A DNA stretch of 21,934 nucleotides. Source: an uncultured Oscillospiraceae bacterium (GTDB lineage Bacteria; Bacillota; Clostridia; Oscillospirales; Oscillospiraceae). Each line of letters begins with the position of its first letter. The first letter of the stretch is position 1. Below the pieces are notes generated by a model, which worked only from the letters and a program-made list of their open reading frames with translations, did not search any database and was not told the origin of the DNA. The DNA is taken from positions 1-21,934 of the forward strand of contig CAKUHV010000022.1 of the NCBI GenBank assembly GCA_934659445.1, written 5' to 3'. The translations under genes were made by a program, and so were the position numbers. Below are positions 21,186-21,934 of the stretch, one piece after another.

Positions 21186-21934
21186 TTAGTGAGTCGTGGA
21201 ATAGCCCAGGTGAGGCTCGTTCTTCAGGCGCATCAGGCGGCTTCCGCCGATCTTGTCCAGCAGGGCGGCCTGGTCGGCGCAGCCGTAGATCCACTTGGCC
21301 AGATAGTCCTGGAAGGTCTCGGGGATCTTCACATCGGCGGCGGCGTCCTCGGCGGCCTTCTTGGCGCGGGCGGCGGCGTCGGCCAGCTTGGCGTCCTCGG
21401 GCTTGGCGGCGGCGGCCTTCTCGGCCTTGGCAGCGGCCTTGGCCAGCTGGGCCTTGGCGTCCTCGGCGTCCTGATACTTGGAGGCCTTGTCGTACTCCTT
21501 CAGGGCAGCGTCGTCGTCGTCATAGTAGTCGTAGCACTGAGAGGGCCAGGCGCCGTAGGGGGCCTTCACAACAGCCTGCACGCACTCACCGAAGATGCGG
21601 GTCTTGGTGGGGTCGCGGCGGATGAACTCGTTGGAGACGATCTCCTCGCAGGTGACGATGGTCTTGCGGGCGGCCACGGCGATGTCGATGTCGTGGAACT
21701 CGTCGCCGCAGATGATGCAGGTGCCGTCAGGGCTGGCCTGCTGCACGTGGATGATGGCGGTATCGAACCTGGGCACGGGCACAGCCACGACCTTCTGACC
21801 GGGGACCATGGGGTTCTCGATCTCGACGCACTTCAGGTCCTCCAGCTTGGGCATGGTCTTGCGCTTCTCCTCGCTGATGCCCCAGTACTTCATCAGGCCG
21901 GAGCCCTGCATCAGACGGACGGGCAGGAAGGGCA
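21186..21934 (-). CDS. gctA: Glutaconate CoA-transferase subunit A, N-terminus cut by window edge
   Basis: The frame is open from the right edge to the TAA at 21188-21186, giving 248 visible residues; the start lies outside. It opens PFLPVRLMQGSGLMKYWG, continues with PMVPGQKVVAVPVPRFDTAI and GECVQAVVKAPYGAWPSQCYDYY, and ends GYSTTH, all in keeping with GctA. Between about 21321 and 21473 an Ala/Lys/Asp-rich segment of about 50 residues (DAKAQLAKAAAKAEKAA and so on), predicted helical, stands between the YDYYD region and ETFQDYLAKWIYGC. I do not recall it in the Acidaminococcus subunit (about 320 residues). The frame is unbroken. It is the first gene in view of the gctA-hgdB operon; its promoter is outside. 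Confidence 0.94.
   Translation of the reverse strand, partial: PFLPVRLMQGSGLMKYWGISEEKRKTMPKLEDLKCVEIENPMVPGQKVVAVPVPRFDTAIIHVQQASPDGTCIICGDEFHDIDIAVAARKTIVTCEEIVSNEFIRRDPTKTRIFGECVQAVVKAPYGAWPSQCYDYYDDDDAALKEYDKASKYQDAEDAKAQLAKAAAKAEKAAAAKPEDAKLADAAARAKKAAEDAAADVKIPETFQDYLAKWIYGCADQAALLDKIGGSRLMRLKNEPHLGYSTTH

Overview
The window is GC-rich DNA from an anaerobic member of the Clostridia. Gene content, order and protein sequence point to a gut Oscillospiraceae bacterium of the Flavonifractor / Oscillibacter / Intestinimonas kind. That placement is an inference from glutamate-fermentation genes, a fused NadD-YqeK protein and palindromic intergenic repeats, not a measured match. Almost everything is encoded on the minus strand; only thiN (696-1325) runs the other way.

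Region 1 (1-1367) is a small thiamine locus. The ECF thiamine transporter gene thiT (cut by the left edge) and the thiamine pyrophosphokinase gene thiN diverge from two back-to-back promoters. The thiT transcript carries a TPP riboswitch and an intrinsic terminator.

Region 2 (1333-12259) is a long housekeeping operon read right to left from a good promoter at 12231-12259: smc, a small membrane zinc-ribbon gene, ftsY, rph, a small three-helix membrane protein gene, rdgB, yhbY, a fused nadD-yqeK, an LCP (LytR-CpsA-Psr) gene and rsfS. It ends at a bidirectional terminator shared with thiN. Three gaps in it are packed with palindromic repeats: a tandem 104-bp repeat between smc and the zinc-ribbon gene, a GTCATTGCGA-type element between rdgB and yhbY, and a hairpin cluster between yhbY and nadD. 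In the last, the 3' end of yhbY has been duplicated around a multi-hairpin insert.

Region 3 (12376-21934) encodes the 2-hydroxyglutarate pathway of glutamate fermentation: gctA (cut by the right edge), gctB, gcdA, hgdC, hgdA and hgdB, then a second transcription unit gcdC, gcdD-gcdC fusion, gcdB with its own promoter. Together these transfer CoA to (R)-2-hydroxyglutarate, dehydrate it to glutaconyl-CoA by an ATP-primed radical mechanism, and decarboxylate glutaconyl-CoA to crotonyl-CoA while pumping Na+. Two features stand out. The Na+ pump has two biotin carrier domains, one free and one fused behind the membrane delta subunit, with about 95% identical DNA. GctA carries an Ala/Lys-rich insertion. 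Large perfect hairpins lie between gctB and gcdA, between gcdA and hgdC, and at the 5' end of the gcdC transcript. No rRNA, tRNA, CRISPR array, insertion sequence or prophage was seen.
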